Source: HRBIN16 sp049969495
Lineage (GTDB): Bacteria; Armatimonadota; HRBIN16
Assembly (NCBI GenBank): GCA_049969495.1
Contig: JBMFOT010000009.1
Span: 1 to 64,000 of the forward strand
Direction of reading: 5' to 3'
DNA length: 64,000 nt
The notes under the pieces were generated by a model. That model ran no database searches. It was not told the origin of the DNA and saw only the letters and a list, made by a program, of their open reading frames with translations. Each line of letters opens with the position of its first letter. Positions within the stretch are counted from its first letter, which is position 1. This document shows, in pieces, positions 17,400 through 25,748 of this stretch. A program made the position numbers and the translations under genes.

Positions 17400-17858
17400 C
17401 TAGTCGCCCGGCCTGGTCGATGTGGTCAGCCGACGGGTAATCTCTTCCATCCGGCGCAGGGTGTTTACCGCCGAGCGACGGCGCTCCAGCGCCTGCTCGA
17501 TCTTGAGCACCAGCAGTTCATACACGTCCACGCCCGGGATGTTCTTCTCCACATAATCGAAGGCGCCGCGGCGCATACACTCCACCGCGTTCGCCACGTT
17601 GCCGTAGGCGGTGAGCACAATCACCTCGCTGAACAGGTCGTGCGCCAGCGCGGCTTCCAGAATACGCACCCCGCTATCTGGGTTCTCCATCGCCATATCG
17701 GTGATGACCACATCATACGCCGGGGACGCCCGCCGGATTTTCTCAACGCCGTCGGTTTCACCCTCGGCAAGGTCTACCTGGTATCCTTCGCGCTGCAGGC
17801 GTCGCTGTAGCGCATAGCGTACCTCTTCTTCGTCATCCACTACCAGTATCCGGTACAT
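17400..17858 (-). CDS. Response regulator (receiver domain only)
   Basis: 152 residues. Receiver domain with acidic pair VVDDEEE (residues about 6-12), phosphoacceptor in DVVITDMAM (about 49-57), the switch Thr in VIVLTAYG, and the conserved Lys in DYVEKNIPG. The C-terminal 30 residues are a charged helix (LERRRSAVNTLRRMEEITRRL), not a DNA-binding domain. It probably acts by protein contact. It starts 12 bases after the sensor kinase stop and is surely its partner. Confidence 0.92.
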   Translation of the reverse strand: MYRILVVDDEEEVRYALQRRLQREGYQVDLAEGETDGVEKIRRASPAYDVVITDMAMENPDSGVRILEAALAHDLFSEVIVLTAYGNVANAVECMRRGAFDYVEKNIPGVDVYELLVLKIEQALERRRSAVNTLRRMEEITRRLTTSTRPGD

Positions 17859-17870
17859 ACAACCTCCTTA

Positions 17871-19646
17871 CTATCGCTCCTTCCCTTCGGTGTTATCACC
17901 TGCCGGCTTCCCGTTCACCGGCAGCAGGATGTGGAAACAGGCGCCCTCGCCGGGTGTGCCGTCCTCGTACACGAAGCCCCGGTGCGCCTCCACAATACCC
18001 TTCACGATAGACAGCCCTAAACCCATCCCTTTCACCCGCGAGCTGAAGAAGGGCTGGAAAATCTTCTCCTTGATGTCCGCAGGCACGCCCGGTCCCTTGT
18101 CGCAGAAGCGGACGTGCACGAACTGCTTGTTTCGCGCCACGCCCAATCGCTCCGGTAAAGCGCGCGAGTCCACTAGCTCCGTGCTGATGTGCAGTTCGCC
18201 GCCTTCCGGTTGGAAGCTCAGTGAGTTTTCTATCATCTCCGCAAAGCATCGTTTGAGCTTCGCCGCATCGCAGCGGATGTCGGGCACTTTCGGGTGCAGG
18301 CTGAGTTTCAGCTCCACCGGTCCGCGACGCGGGAATATCTCCGCCACCGTTTGCGCGATGATGTTGTTCACGTTGTCCACGCCCGTGCTGAGGTGCGTCG
18401 CCATCACGAAGTCGCGGAACTCATGCAGTATCTCCTCGAGGCGCGATACTCCCCGCCGAATGCTACCGATGAGCTCCGTCAGCTCCTCGCGGTTTATCTC
18501 CGGTTGCTGCAGTAGATATTCTACCTCGTTCAGGTCGCCCTTGATGGCGAAGGTGCGGTTGCCAATCATGTGTGCTGCTTTGGCGGACATCTCGCCCCAC
18601 GCTGCCATGCGTTCGGTCTGCACCAGCCGGTGGCGCATATTCAGGCTCTCTATCGCCGAACCGAGCTGGCTACCGATAGCGGAGAGCACTTCCAGCTCGT
18701 CGTCGGTGAAGCGGTTGTCGAACCAGGGTGCGAGACTGCGCCGTCGCACCACACGGATGACGCCTATTGTGCGCTCACGCCCCCACACCGGAACCGCCAG
18801 AAACGCGCCGATTTGCTCCACCGGCATCTCGCTGGCGATGCCTCGCCACCGGGGGTCTTCGCGCGGGTTGGCGGTGCGGATAGGTTCGCCGTGCTGAGCC
18901 ACCCAGCCTGTTAGTCCCTCGCCCAGCGGGTAGGAAACCCTCCCCACCTGCTCGCGCAGGGTTCCGCTGGACGCCACCAGGTTCAGCCGCTTGCGGTCGT
19001 CATCTATCAGGAAGACCGAACAGTCCTCAAAGCGCAACACCTTTGCCGCCACATCCAGCACCGTCTGCATCAGGTCGTCCAGGTCCTCGGAGGTGCTCAG
19101 CTCGTTGCCGATTTGCACCAGAGCCTCCTGCCGCAGGCGCGACTGGTGCAGGTTGAGCGCGGTCAGGCACAGGTCTGCCAGCAGGGCGATGGCTTCCACG
19201 TCTTCCTCGTCGTAGGCGTTGGGGCGGTTGGATTCGATGTTGATCACCCCGCGCGTACGCCCGTAGGCGTCCACAATAGGAACCGCCATTTCGCTGACCA
19301 CATCCTCGAAGAACTGGAGGTAGTGCGGGTCGTGGTTCACATCGCCCGTGCAGTAGGGACGCTGTGTCGCCGCCACGTAGCCGGTGATACCCTTGCCCTC
19401 CTCCTGCGCCACCTGCAGGCGACGCTGGCGTTTGTGCTCATCCCAACCCGGTCCCAGCGCGCTGTGGATGACCAGTTCGCCCGCGTCTTCGTCCACCAGC
19501 GCCACAAAAGCGCGAAAACCCCCTACCAGTTTCATGCCCTCTTGTAGCGCACTGGCGAGGAACCGGTCGATGTCCGTTTGCGAGACCGCCTGTTTGACCA
19601 CCCTGCCCAGCTGGCGCAGGGTCTGTTGATACTTCTGGTGCTTCAC
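17871..19646 (-). CDS. Double-GAF sensor histidine kinase
   Basis: 591 residues from a GTG at 19646 (GGGAG about 12 bases upstream). The frame extends to an ATG at 19742, whose extra 32 residues are proline-rich and lack a usable ribosome site. Two GAF domains occupy about residues 30-180 and 190-345 (FRAFVALVDEDAGELVIHSA; DCSVFLIDDDRKRLNLVAS). The kinase core follows with H-box AAHMIGNRTFAIKGDLNEVE, in which the His of AHMIGN is the likely phosphoacceptor. Then come the N box AEMIENSLSF, G1 FCDKGPGVP and G2 GMGLGLSIVKGIVEAH. No membrane segment is seen, so it senses something cytoplasmic. It pairs with the regulator immediately downstream. Confidence 0.88.
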   Translation of the reverse strand: MKHQKYQQTLRQLGRVVKQAVSQTDIDRFLASALQEGMKLVGGFRAFVALVDEDAGELVIHSALGPGWDEHKRQRRLQVAQEEGKGITGYVAATQRPYCTGDVNHDPHYLQFFEDVVSEMAVPIVDAYGRTRGVINIESNRPNAYDEEDVEAIALLADLCLTALNLHQSRLRQEALVQIGNELSTSEDLDDLMQTVLDVAAKVLRFEDCSVFLIDDDRKRLNLVASSGTLREQVGRVSYPLGEGLTGWVAQHGEPIRTANPREDPRWRGIASEMPVEQIGAFLAVPVWGRERTIGVIRVVRRRSLAPWFDNRFTDDELEVLSAIGSQLGSAIESLNMRHRLVQTERMAAWGEMSAKAAHMIGNRTFAIKGDLNEVEYLLQQPEINREELTELIGSIRRGVSRLEEILHEFRDFVMATHLSTGVDNVNNIIAQTVAEIFPRRGPVELKLSLHPKVPDIRCDAAKLKRCFAEMIENSLSFQPEGGELHISTELVDSRALPERLGVARNKQFVHVRFCDKGPGVPADIKEKIFQPFFSSRVKGMGLGLSIVKGIVEAHRGFVYEDGTPGEGACFHILLPVNGKPAGDNTEGKER

Positions 19647-19876
19647 TAAACCACTACTCCCTGTGGACACTGCTGATAAGAGTATATCTGGAAAGGGGGG
19701 AGGTTGGCAAGGTTGGGGGGAAGTGTGCCCGTGTAAATCCATTCCCTCACAGGCAAAGCCATGTCCTTGAAGGTCGCGGCTATATTCTCTCCAGCACTAC
19801 CCCAGCACTTCTACGCGCTATCCTGTCTTTCGCTGTTACCACGTGTTGCACAATTTTTCTTTTACTCAAAATCCGG

Positions 19877-19905
19877 TTGACAATTTTTTTCTGCTCCGCT
19901 AAAAT
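19877..19905 (+). promoter_or_regulatory. Promoter of the RpiR sugar operon
   Basis: TTGACA at 19877-19882 and TAAAAT at 19900-19905, 17 bases apart, 20 bases before the ATG at 19926. An ACAATTTTTnTTT word occurs twice around the -35 (about 19850 and 19880), a possible repressor half-site pair. Confidence 0.75.
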
Positions 19906-19925
19906 GTGAGCTGGAGGCGAGCATC

Positions 19926-20783
19926 ATGGCTTCGGTACTGGAGAAGGTTTCCGCGCTGTACAAGTCGCTGAACGAAGCGGAGCGCAAAGTGGCAGACTTC
20001 GTGCTGAGCCATCCCGAAGAGGCGCGAGGCTGTAGTGTCATCCATCTGAGCGACCGCAGTGGTGTGAGCGAAACCACGGTGGTACGGTTCTGCCGTTCCA
20101 TCGGCTTCAAAGGCTATGCAGACTTCAAGCTGGCTTTGGTGGCGGATTTGGCGCCTCATCGGGAGCCTGTGTCCGACGTGCACGGCGACGTATCGCCCGA
20201 TGATGACCTTCCCCGCCTGGTGCAAAAGGTGCTGAATATGGATGTTCAGGCAGTCGCCAGCACGATGGAGCTGCTGGATATGAAGCAGTTCGAGCGGGCG
20301 GTGGATGCCATCGCCAGCGCACGTCGGGTTGCCATATTCGGAGTGGGCAGTTCGCTACCGGTGTGTATGGACCTGCAGTATCGTCTGCAGCGGTGCGGCA
20401 TCAACACCCTCTTCTCCGTAGACGACCACATTCAGGCAATCAACGCTGCACTGCTGGAGCCGGGCGACGTGGGATTGGCGGTGTCCTATTCAGGGGCAAG
20501 CCGCGAGACGATAGAGTCGGTGGAACTGGCGAAAGAGGCGGGCGCGCGCGCCATCTGCGTGACCAGCTTCCGTCGTTCCCCTCTGGCGAAGCTGTGCGAC
20601 ATCTGCTTGATTACCTCCGCCGGGCGTACCCAATGGCTGGATGAAACCATCACCGCGCGCCTGGTGCAGCTGGCTCTGTTTGACGCGCTGTGCGTGGCGC
20701 TGGCACGACTAAAACGTCACGAATCGTTGCCAATCTTGAACAAAATCGCTCGCGCTGTGGAACGAAAGAGGCACACGGTATGA
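19926..20783 (+). CDS. MurR/RpiR-family transcriptional regulator
   Basis: 285 residues. N-terminal RpiR helix-turn-helix (residues about 1-76) with LNEAERKVADFVLSHPEEA and the recognition segment SGVSETTVVRFCRSIGFKGY. A SIS domain (about 120-260) contains RVAIFGVGSSLPVCMDLQYR and the phosphosugar loop GLAVSYSGASRETIESVELA. These regulators sense sugar phosphates and control the adjoining catabolic genes. It heads an operon of four overlapping genes: its TGA overlaps the ATG of the next gene. The ligand is probably the phosphosugar handled by the downstream epimerase and dehydrogenases. Confidence 0.93.
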   Translation: MASVLEKVSALYKSLNEAERKVADFVLSHPEEARGCSVIHLSDRSGVSETTVVRFCRSIGFKGYADFKLALVADLAPHREPVSDVHGDVSPDDDLPRLVQKVLNMDVQAVASTMELLDMKQFERAVDAIASARRVAIFGVGSSLPVCMDLQYRLQRCGINTLFSVDDHIQAINAALLEPGDVGLAVSYSGASRETIESVELAKEAGARAICVTSFRRSPLAKLCDICLITSAGRTQWLDETITARLVQLALFDALCVALARLKRHESLPILNKIARAVERKRHTV

Positions 20784-22453
20784 GCACCCTTCTGCAGCTT
20801 CTGCTGGGCGTCAAAACCGACCCGATAGAATATCGCTACTCTTATCCCTGGCTGTTTCGTCTGGTGGCGGAAGAGGGCATCGAACTCATTCAGCTGGGCA
20901 GTACCTTCGAGTTTTATCTCTTACCTGACGACTTCTTCCACTGGCTGCGTGAGCAAGCGGAAAAGGCAGGAGTGCGCATCTATAGCCTGTTCACCGCGCA
21001 TCGCGAACTGGGAGGCTTTTTCCGCAACGAGCCGGGCTGGGAAAGCGTCGCTCGGCGTATGTTCGAACGCTACATCCAGATTGGCGGCATCCTGGGGGCG
21101 CAGTCGGTAGGGCACAACCCGGGCGCGGTGTTGCGCGACGAGATGCACACCAAACCGCAGGGGCTCGCCCGCTACCTGAAGCACTTTAAGGAACTGATGC
21201 ACTTCGCGCATGAGCTGGGTATACCGTGGCTGACCATCGAGCCGATGTCTTGTCTTGCAGAACCTCCGACCCTGCCGGAAGAGATACGGCAGATGGGCGA
21301 GGAACTCACCGCCTACCATCGGCAACATGCCGCTACCACTGCCTGTGCAGGCTTCTGCGCCGACACTTCGCACGGCTACGCCGACGAAGCGGGAAACGTC
21401 GTCTGGGACAATCTGCAAACCTTCCACGCCGCTCTGCCCTACCTGTACGAGGTGCATCTGAAGAACACCGACGCCCTCTTTCACTCCACGTTCGGCTTCG
21501 GCGAAGAGGAAAGGGCGAAGGGCATCGTGCAGGTAGAACGGTTTCGCGACCTGCTCCACGCCAACGCACACCTCCTGCCAGTGGACAGGGTAGTGGGCTA
21601 TCTGGAGATCTCGGGACCGAAGCTGGGGCGCGACTACAGCGACATCCATCTGGAGAAGTCGCTGCGCGAATCGCTGAGATACCTGCGCGACACATGGTGC
21701 GCACCTCCGCAGCAGCCTGCAGAAGCTTTCCCCACCGTCGCCCCGCCTTCTACAGAGCCGGTGCGTTTCTCGGCGTCGTTAATGTGCGCAGACCAGCTGA
21801 ATCTGGAGCCGCACGTGCGTCGGCTGGAGGCGATGGGCGTCCACTACCTGCATTTTGACCTGATGGACGCGCACTTCACGCCGAATATGCCGGTGGGCGT
21901 GGTGGTGCTGGAACAGCTGCGCCGGCGCACAAATCTGCTCTTCGATGTACACCTGATGGTGGAAGACAACGACTTCTTCATCCACAAGCTGCTACCGCTG
22001 GGGGTGCAGATGATTTCCGTGCACGCCGAGTCCGCCTTGCACCTGCACCGCACGCTCAGCCTGATTCGGGAAGGGGGCGCCAAAGCGGGGGTAGCTCTCA
22101 ACCCGGCAACCCCTTTGAGCGTGCTAGACTACGTCCTCGAGGAGCTGGACTTCGTGCTCATTATGACCGTCAACCCGGGATTTGCCGGTCAGAAGGCGGT
22201 GCCTCAGGCTGTGCGTAAAATCGCCGACTGCCGGCGGTTTCTGGATGAAAGGGGGTATCAGCACATACCCATTCAGGTGGACGGCAACGTGAGCTTCGAG
22301 AACATCCCGAAGATGGTGGCGGCGGGAGCGGATATCCTGGTGCTGGGTTCCAGCAGTCTCTATCATCCGGCAAGCACGCTCTGGCAGAATTATCGGTGGG
22401 TGGTGCAGGCAGTGCGTGACGGGCTTCGGCAGCGTGTCGGAGGTGAGGCTTAG
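20780..22453 (+). CDS. Fusion of a TIM-barrel sugar isomerase/epimerase with a ribulose-phosphate 3-epimerase
   Basis: 557 residues. Residues 1 to about 305 resemble the xylose-isomerase-like/AP-endonuclease-2 TIM barrel (LFRLVAEEGIELIQLGS, ELGIPWLTIEPM, TTACAGFCADTSHGYADEA, YEVHLKNTDA). A proline-rich linker (about 305-325) leads to a full ribulose-phosphate 3-epimerase-type barrel. The latter has its metal/catalytic motifs HFDLMDAHFTPNMPVG, LFDVHLMVED, VHAES, IMTVNPGFAGQK and VDGNVS. These match the Rpe/AlsE pattern. The ATG overlaps the regulator stop, and the frame being open further upstream is only an overlap with that gene. The two activities could act on the same sugar in sequence, for example interconverting a ketose and its 3-epimer phosphate. 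Confidence 0.85.
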   Translation: MSTLLQLLLGVKTDPIEYRYSYPWLFRLVAEEGIELIQLGSTFEFYLLPDDFFHWLREQAEKAGVRIYSLFTAHRELGGFFRNEPGWESVARRMFERYIQIGGILGAQSVGHNPGAVLRDEMHTKPQGLARYLKHFKELMHFAHELGIPWLTIEPMSCLAEPPTLPEEIRQMGEELTAYHRQHAATTACAGFCADTSHGYADEAGNVVWDNLQTFHAALPYLYEVHLKNTDALFHSTFGFGEEERAKGIVQVERFRDLLHANAHLLPVDRVVGYLEISGPKLGRDYSDIHLEKSLRESLRYLRDTWCAPPQQPAEAFPTVAPPSTEPVRFSASLMCADQLNLEPHVRRLEAMGVHYLHFDLMDAHFTPNMPVGVVVLEQLRRRTNLLFDVHLMVEDNDFFIHKLLPLGVQMISVHAESALHLHRTLSLIREGGAKAGVALNPATPLSVLDYVLEELDFVLIMTVNPGFAGQKAVPQAVRKIADCRRFLDERGYQHIPIQVDGNVSFENIPKMVAAGADILVLGSSSLYHPASTLWQNYRWVVQAVRDGLRQRVGGEA

Positions 22454-23518
22454 GTGAAAGCACTGGTGCTCCACGCGATAGCCGATGTGCGGTATGAGAA
22501 CATGCCCACTCCCGAACCCACAGCAGACGAGGTGCTGGTGCGCGTAGCATACTGTGGTGTGTGCGGTTCCGACATCCCCCGTATCTTCTCCAAAGGCACC
22601 TATCGCTTTCCGCTGGTATGCGGTCACGAGTTTGCGGGCGTGGTGGAGCGGTGTGGTGAAGGTGTCACGGGCTTCGCGCCGGGCGACAGGGTGGTGGTGT
22701 TCCCCCTGATATGGTGCGGGCAGTGCGCCGCCTGCGAGAGGGGCAAGTATGTGCAGTGCGAGTCGTACGACTACCTTGGCTCGAGGCGAGACGGGGCGTT
22801 CGCGGAGTACGTCACCGCGCCTGCTCGCAACCTGTTACATGTGCCCGACGGCGTGAGCCTGCAGGAAGCGGCCATGACCGAACCCGCCGCGGTGGCGTTA
22901 CATGCGCTGCGCCGTGCTGGGGGATGCCAGCCGGGCGAAACGGTGGCGATATTCGGTGCGGGGCCGATCGGGCTGATGGTGGCACAATGGGCGCGGGCGA
23001 CGGGCGCGTCGCTGGTGGTGTTGTTCGACGTGGTGGAAGAGAAGCTGGCGCTGGCACGGGGATTGGGCTTTGCGCACGCTTACCATTCCTTACACGAGCC
23101 ACCCGAACAGGTGCTTGCCTCTTTGACCAACGGGCAGGGGGCGCATCTGTGTATCGAAGCGGCAGGGGTGCCGCAAACGCTTCTGCAGGCGTGCGCCTGT
23201 GCCCGGCGGAGCGGGCGAGTGGTAGTGCTGGGCAACCCGTCGGCGGATGTTACCTTCCCTGCTCACCTGCTCTCGCAGATCATGCGGCGTGAGGTGAACC
23301 TGTACGGCACATGGAACTCGGAGTACGCGGTATACAGCGCGGACGATGACTGGCACACTACCCTGCAGGCGATGGCATCCGGTCAGCTGCACCTCAAGCC
23401 GCTCATCACCCACCGCGTGCCGCTGAGCCGGGCAATACAAACCCTGCACGCCATGCGCGAGGGCAAAGGGTTCTTCTGCAAAGTGCTGATACACCCTGAC
23501 GAACAGGAGGAAGACTGA
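22454..23518 (+). CDS. Zinc-dependent polyol/sugar-phosphate dehydrogenase (GatD-like)
   Basis: 354 residues of the medium-chain dehydrogenase family. Catalytic zinc ligands are Cys37 in YCGVCGSD and the CGHEFAG histidine/glutamate. The structural zinc site is CGQCAACERGKYVQC. The NAD-binding motif is GAGPIGLMVAQWA followed by VLFDVVEEKL. Overall pattern is closest to galactitol-1-phosphate 5-dehydrogenase and sorbitol dehydrogenases; the exact polyol is not determined. It starts at GTG immediately after the fusion gene stop, and its TGA overlaps the next ATG, so it is translationally coupled on both sides. Confidence 0.87.
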   Translation: MKALVLHAIADVRYENMPTPEPTADEVLVRVAYCGVCGSDIPRIFSKGTYRFPLVCGHEFAGVVERCGEGVTGFAPGDRVVVFPLIWCGQCAACERGKYVQCESYDYLGSRRDGAFAEYVTAPARNLLHVPDGVSLQEAAMTEPAAVALHALRRAGGCQPGETVAIFGAGPIGLMVAQWARATGASLVVLFDVVEEKLALARGLGFAHAYHSLHEPPEQVLASLTNGQGAHLCIEAAGVPQTLLQACACARRSGRVVVLGNPSADVTFPAHLLSQIMRREVNLYGTWNSEYAVYSADDDWHTTLQAMASGQLHLKPLITHRVPLSRAIQTLHAMREGKGFFCKVLIHPDEQEED

Positions 23519-24564
23519 TGCTGGCAGCTATTCTGGAGGAGCTGGGCAGGCTGGTGCTTCAAGAGGTACCCGAGCCGGAAATAGACGACGATTCCGCGCT
23601 GTTGCGGGTGGAATCGGTGAGCATCTGCGGTTCCGATGTGCGCATCCTGCATCACGGCAACCCACGCGTCAAGCCCCCAGCGATTATCGGGCATGAGGCG
23701 GCGGGCGTGGTGGTGAAGGTAGGTAAGAACGTCACGCGCGTAAGGGAGGGCGACCGCGTGGCGATTGGTGCGGACGTGCCCTGCGGGCAGTGTCGATGGT
23801 GTCGCAACGGGCTGGGCAACAACTGCGCGATTAACTATGCGGTAGGCTACCAGATACCCGGCGCGTTCGCGCAGTACATGAAGCTGCCCAAACTGTTACT
23901 GGACGAGGGACCAGTCACGCCCATTCCCGATAACATGGACTACGACACCGCTGCGCTGGCGGAGCCGCTGGCTTGTGCCATTAACGGCATGGAGCTGGTG
24001 AACATGGGGCTGGGCAAGAGCGTGGTCATTATCGGCTTGGGGCCCATCGGCTGTATGCTGATTGACCTCGCCCGCGCGATGGGAGCGACCCGAATCATCG
24101 CCGTGCAGCGCAGTAAGGCACGGCTGGAACTGGCTCGCTTCTACGGAGCGGACGTGTATATTTGCGCAGAGGAAGAGGATGTAGTAGCTCGTTGCCGCGA
24201 GGAGACCGGCGGTGAAGGACCGGACATCGTGATTACCGCCAGTGCATCGGTAGAGGCGCACGAACAGGCGATTGAGATGGTGGCACATCGGGGATACGTG
24301 AACCTGTTCGGTGGTCTGCCCAAAGGCACGCGCCCGATGAGCGTGTACTCCAACACGATTCATTATAAGGAATGCTTTGTCACCGGCTCACACGGCTCGG
24401 TGCCCCGGCAGCACGAGCTGGCGGTGCAGTTGCTGGCACAGGAGAAAGTGCGTGTGGCTCCGCTGATTACCCACCGTTTTCCCCTTTCGCAGATTCACCG
24501 CGCCTTCGAGGTGATGCAGAACCGCGAGGGCATGAAGGTGATGATACATCCGCAGGAGGGATAG
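23518..24564 (+). CDS. Zinc-dependent alcohol/polyol dehydrogenase
   Basis: 348 residues. Catalytic zinc site SICGSDVRI and GHEAAG; structural zinc cluster CGQCRWCRNGLGNNC; cofactor motif GLGPIGCMLIDLARAMGA. It is related to L-threonine/sorbitol dehydrogenases but only distantly to its neighbour, so the operon holds two different oxidations. The ATG overlaps the preceding TGA. It closes the RpiR operon; a strong hairpin follows at 24593. Confidence 0.87.
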   Translation: MLAAILEELGRLVLQEVPEPEIDDDSALLRVESVSICGSDVRILHHGNPRVKPPAIIGHEAAGVVVKVGKNVTRVREGDRVAIGADVPCGQCRWCRNGLGNNCAINYAVGYQIPGAFAQYMKLPKLLLDEGPVTPIPDNMDYDTAALAEPLACAINGMELVNMGLGKSVVIIGLGPIGCMLIDLARAMGATRIIAVQRSKARLELARFYGADVYICAEEEDVVARCREETGGEGPDIVITASASVEAHEQAIEMVAHRGYVNLFGGLPKGTRPMSVYSNTIHYKECFVTGSHGSVPRQHELAVQLLAQEKVRVAPLITHRFPLSQIHRAFEVMQNREGMKVMIHPQEG

Positions 24565-24592
24565 TTCACGGAGGAGAGCAGGTAAAGAAAAG

Positions 24593-24619
24593 AGCCCCTC
24601 TCCCTGTGGGAGAGGGGCT
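24593..24619. terminator. Hairpin between convergent genes
   Basis: AGCCCCTCTCCC / GGGAGAGGGGCT, a perfect 12-base-pair stem with loop TGT, lies between the dehydrogenase stop (24564) and the prepilin stop (24640) on the other strand. No T tract follows on the + strand. The word is of the extragenic-palindrome type. Confidence 0.55.
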
Positions 24620-24639
24620 GGTGAGGTTCATCCGCCGTA

Positions 24640-25470
24640 TTACTGCGGTGCCCGGTCTGGCGGCCAGCCGGTGGCGGGGATGGTCGTCCACTTGCGACCG
24701 TAGTTAATCAACTTGGCATGGCCGTCAAAGAAGGTAGCGTTGTAGCCCTGCGAGTGGTTGAAGAAGGTGCGCCTGTTCGGGTCGGAAGCATCGGCACCAT
24801 CCCAACCGAACACGCCGCGCTCGGTGAACAGGATACGCTCGGCGATGTACTCCGACTTCTCGTCCGGCGGCATGTCAATCAGGCTCTTGAAGGTGCCGTC
24901 GGGATACCGCACGCAGGGGAACGGACCGGGGTAGCCCGCGCTGCTACCGGGGCACCAGGTGTTGTACACCCAGTTGGGGAACCACTGGTAGGACTGCATC
25001 CCCGTTTGCATGTTCGCTGGTGACGGGTCGCGGTACTTGTCCGAAGGGCAGTACCAGATGTTCTTGTTCTTCTGATACGGCCCTAGCTGCACCGTCATCA
25101 GCGTGCGGTAGAACTGGCTGCCGTAGGCACAACGGGTATAGTTGGGTCCCCCGTCGCCGGGGTTAAACCCTTCCCACCAGCCATAGCAGTCAGCCCACGG
25201 CTCACCGCGATCTCCGGCATAGTTGTTAATATCCGGATTGACCTCCCAGTTGCGTGGCCCGGGGTAGGTGCCCATCGGGAACTTCTCATCATAGTCCTGC
25301 GAGTACATGCGCACCGACAGCCCTATCTGCTTGAAGTTAGACAGGCAGGAGGTCTGTCGCGCTTTTTCCCGTGCCTGGGCGAACACCGGGAACAGGATGG
25401 CTGCCAGTATCGCGATAATCGCGATGACGACGAGCAGCTCAATCAAGGTGAAAGCGTGTCGTTTCATCAT
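24640..25470 (-). CDS. DUF1559 type II prepilin-like protein, cassette 1
   Basis: 276 residues. A short basic leader ends before the prepilin methylation motif FTLIELLVVIAIIAILAAIL, cut at the usual site before Phe. Next comes FPVFAQAREKARQTSCLSNF, the DUF1559 signature. The C-terminus has the H-x9-DG motif (His of FFNHSQG, DG of FFDGHAK). Such proteins are pseudopilins exported through a type II/IV-pilus-like system. In Armatimonadota and Planctomycetota they occur in many copies near carbohydrate genes, and their job is unknown. It is the third gene of a minus-strand run: regulator, small membrane protein, prepilin. Confidence 0.92.
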   Translation of the reverse strand: MMKRHAFTLIELLVVIAIIAILAAILFPVFAQAREKARQTSCLSNFKQIGLSVRMYSQDYDEKFPMGTYPGPRNWEVNPDINNYAGDRGEPWADCYGWWEGFNPGDGGPNYTRCAYGSQFYRTLMTVQLGPYQKNKNIWYCPSDKYRDPSPANMQTGMQSYQWFPNWVYNTWCPGSSAGYPGPFPCVRYPDGTFKSLIDMPPDEKSEYIAERILFTERGVFGWDGADASDPNRRTFFNHSQGYNATFFDGHAKLINYGRKWTTIPATGWPPDRAPQ

Positions 25471-25505
25471 GTGAACCCTCCTTTGTGTGATGTGTTTTTT
25501 AAGGT

Positions 25506-25748
25506 TCAGCGCCCAGCGGGAGCTGGGGCGGGCATGCCCGGTCCACTGCCAGAAGTTACGCCGGCAGGGGCGGGACCGCCCAGACGTCGTTGGAACTCCG
25601 CCTGCACATCAGGTGGCATCGGCGGAGGCGTTGCGCCCTTACCGCCTGCGGTACGTCCCTCGGTCATCCACCAGTAGACGCCGCCGATGACCAGCACTAC
25701 CACAACGATGACGATCACAGCAGTTACTGGCGATACTTCACGCTTCAT
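25506..25748 (-). CDS. Small single-span membrane protein, cassette 1
   Basis: 80 residues from the ATG at 25748, which has AAGGAGGGAGG just upstream. The start overlaps the end of the regulator gene. A short cytoplasmic KREVSP stretch precedes one strongly hydrophobic helix (VTAVIVIVVVVLVIGGVYWW, about residues 7-26). A Gly/Pro/Ala-rich tail (ATPPPMPPDVQAEFQRRLGG and more) follows. No known family. The same layout is repeated at 29700 next to another regulator and prepilin, which argues that it is a real functional gene. Confidence 0.7.
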   Translation of the reverse strand: MKREVSPVTAVIVIVVVVLVIGGVYWWMTEGRTAGGKGATPPPMPPDVQAEFQRRLGGPAPAGVTSGSGPGMPAPAPAGR

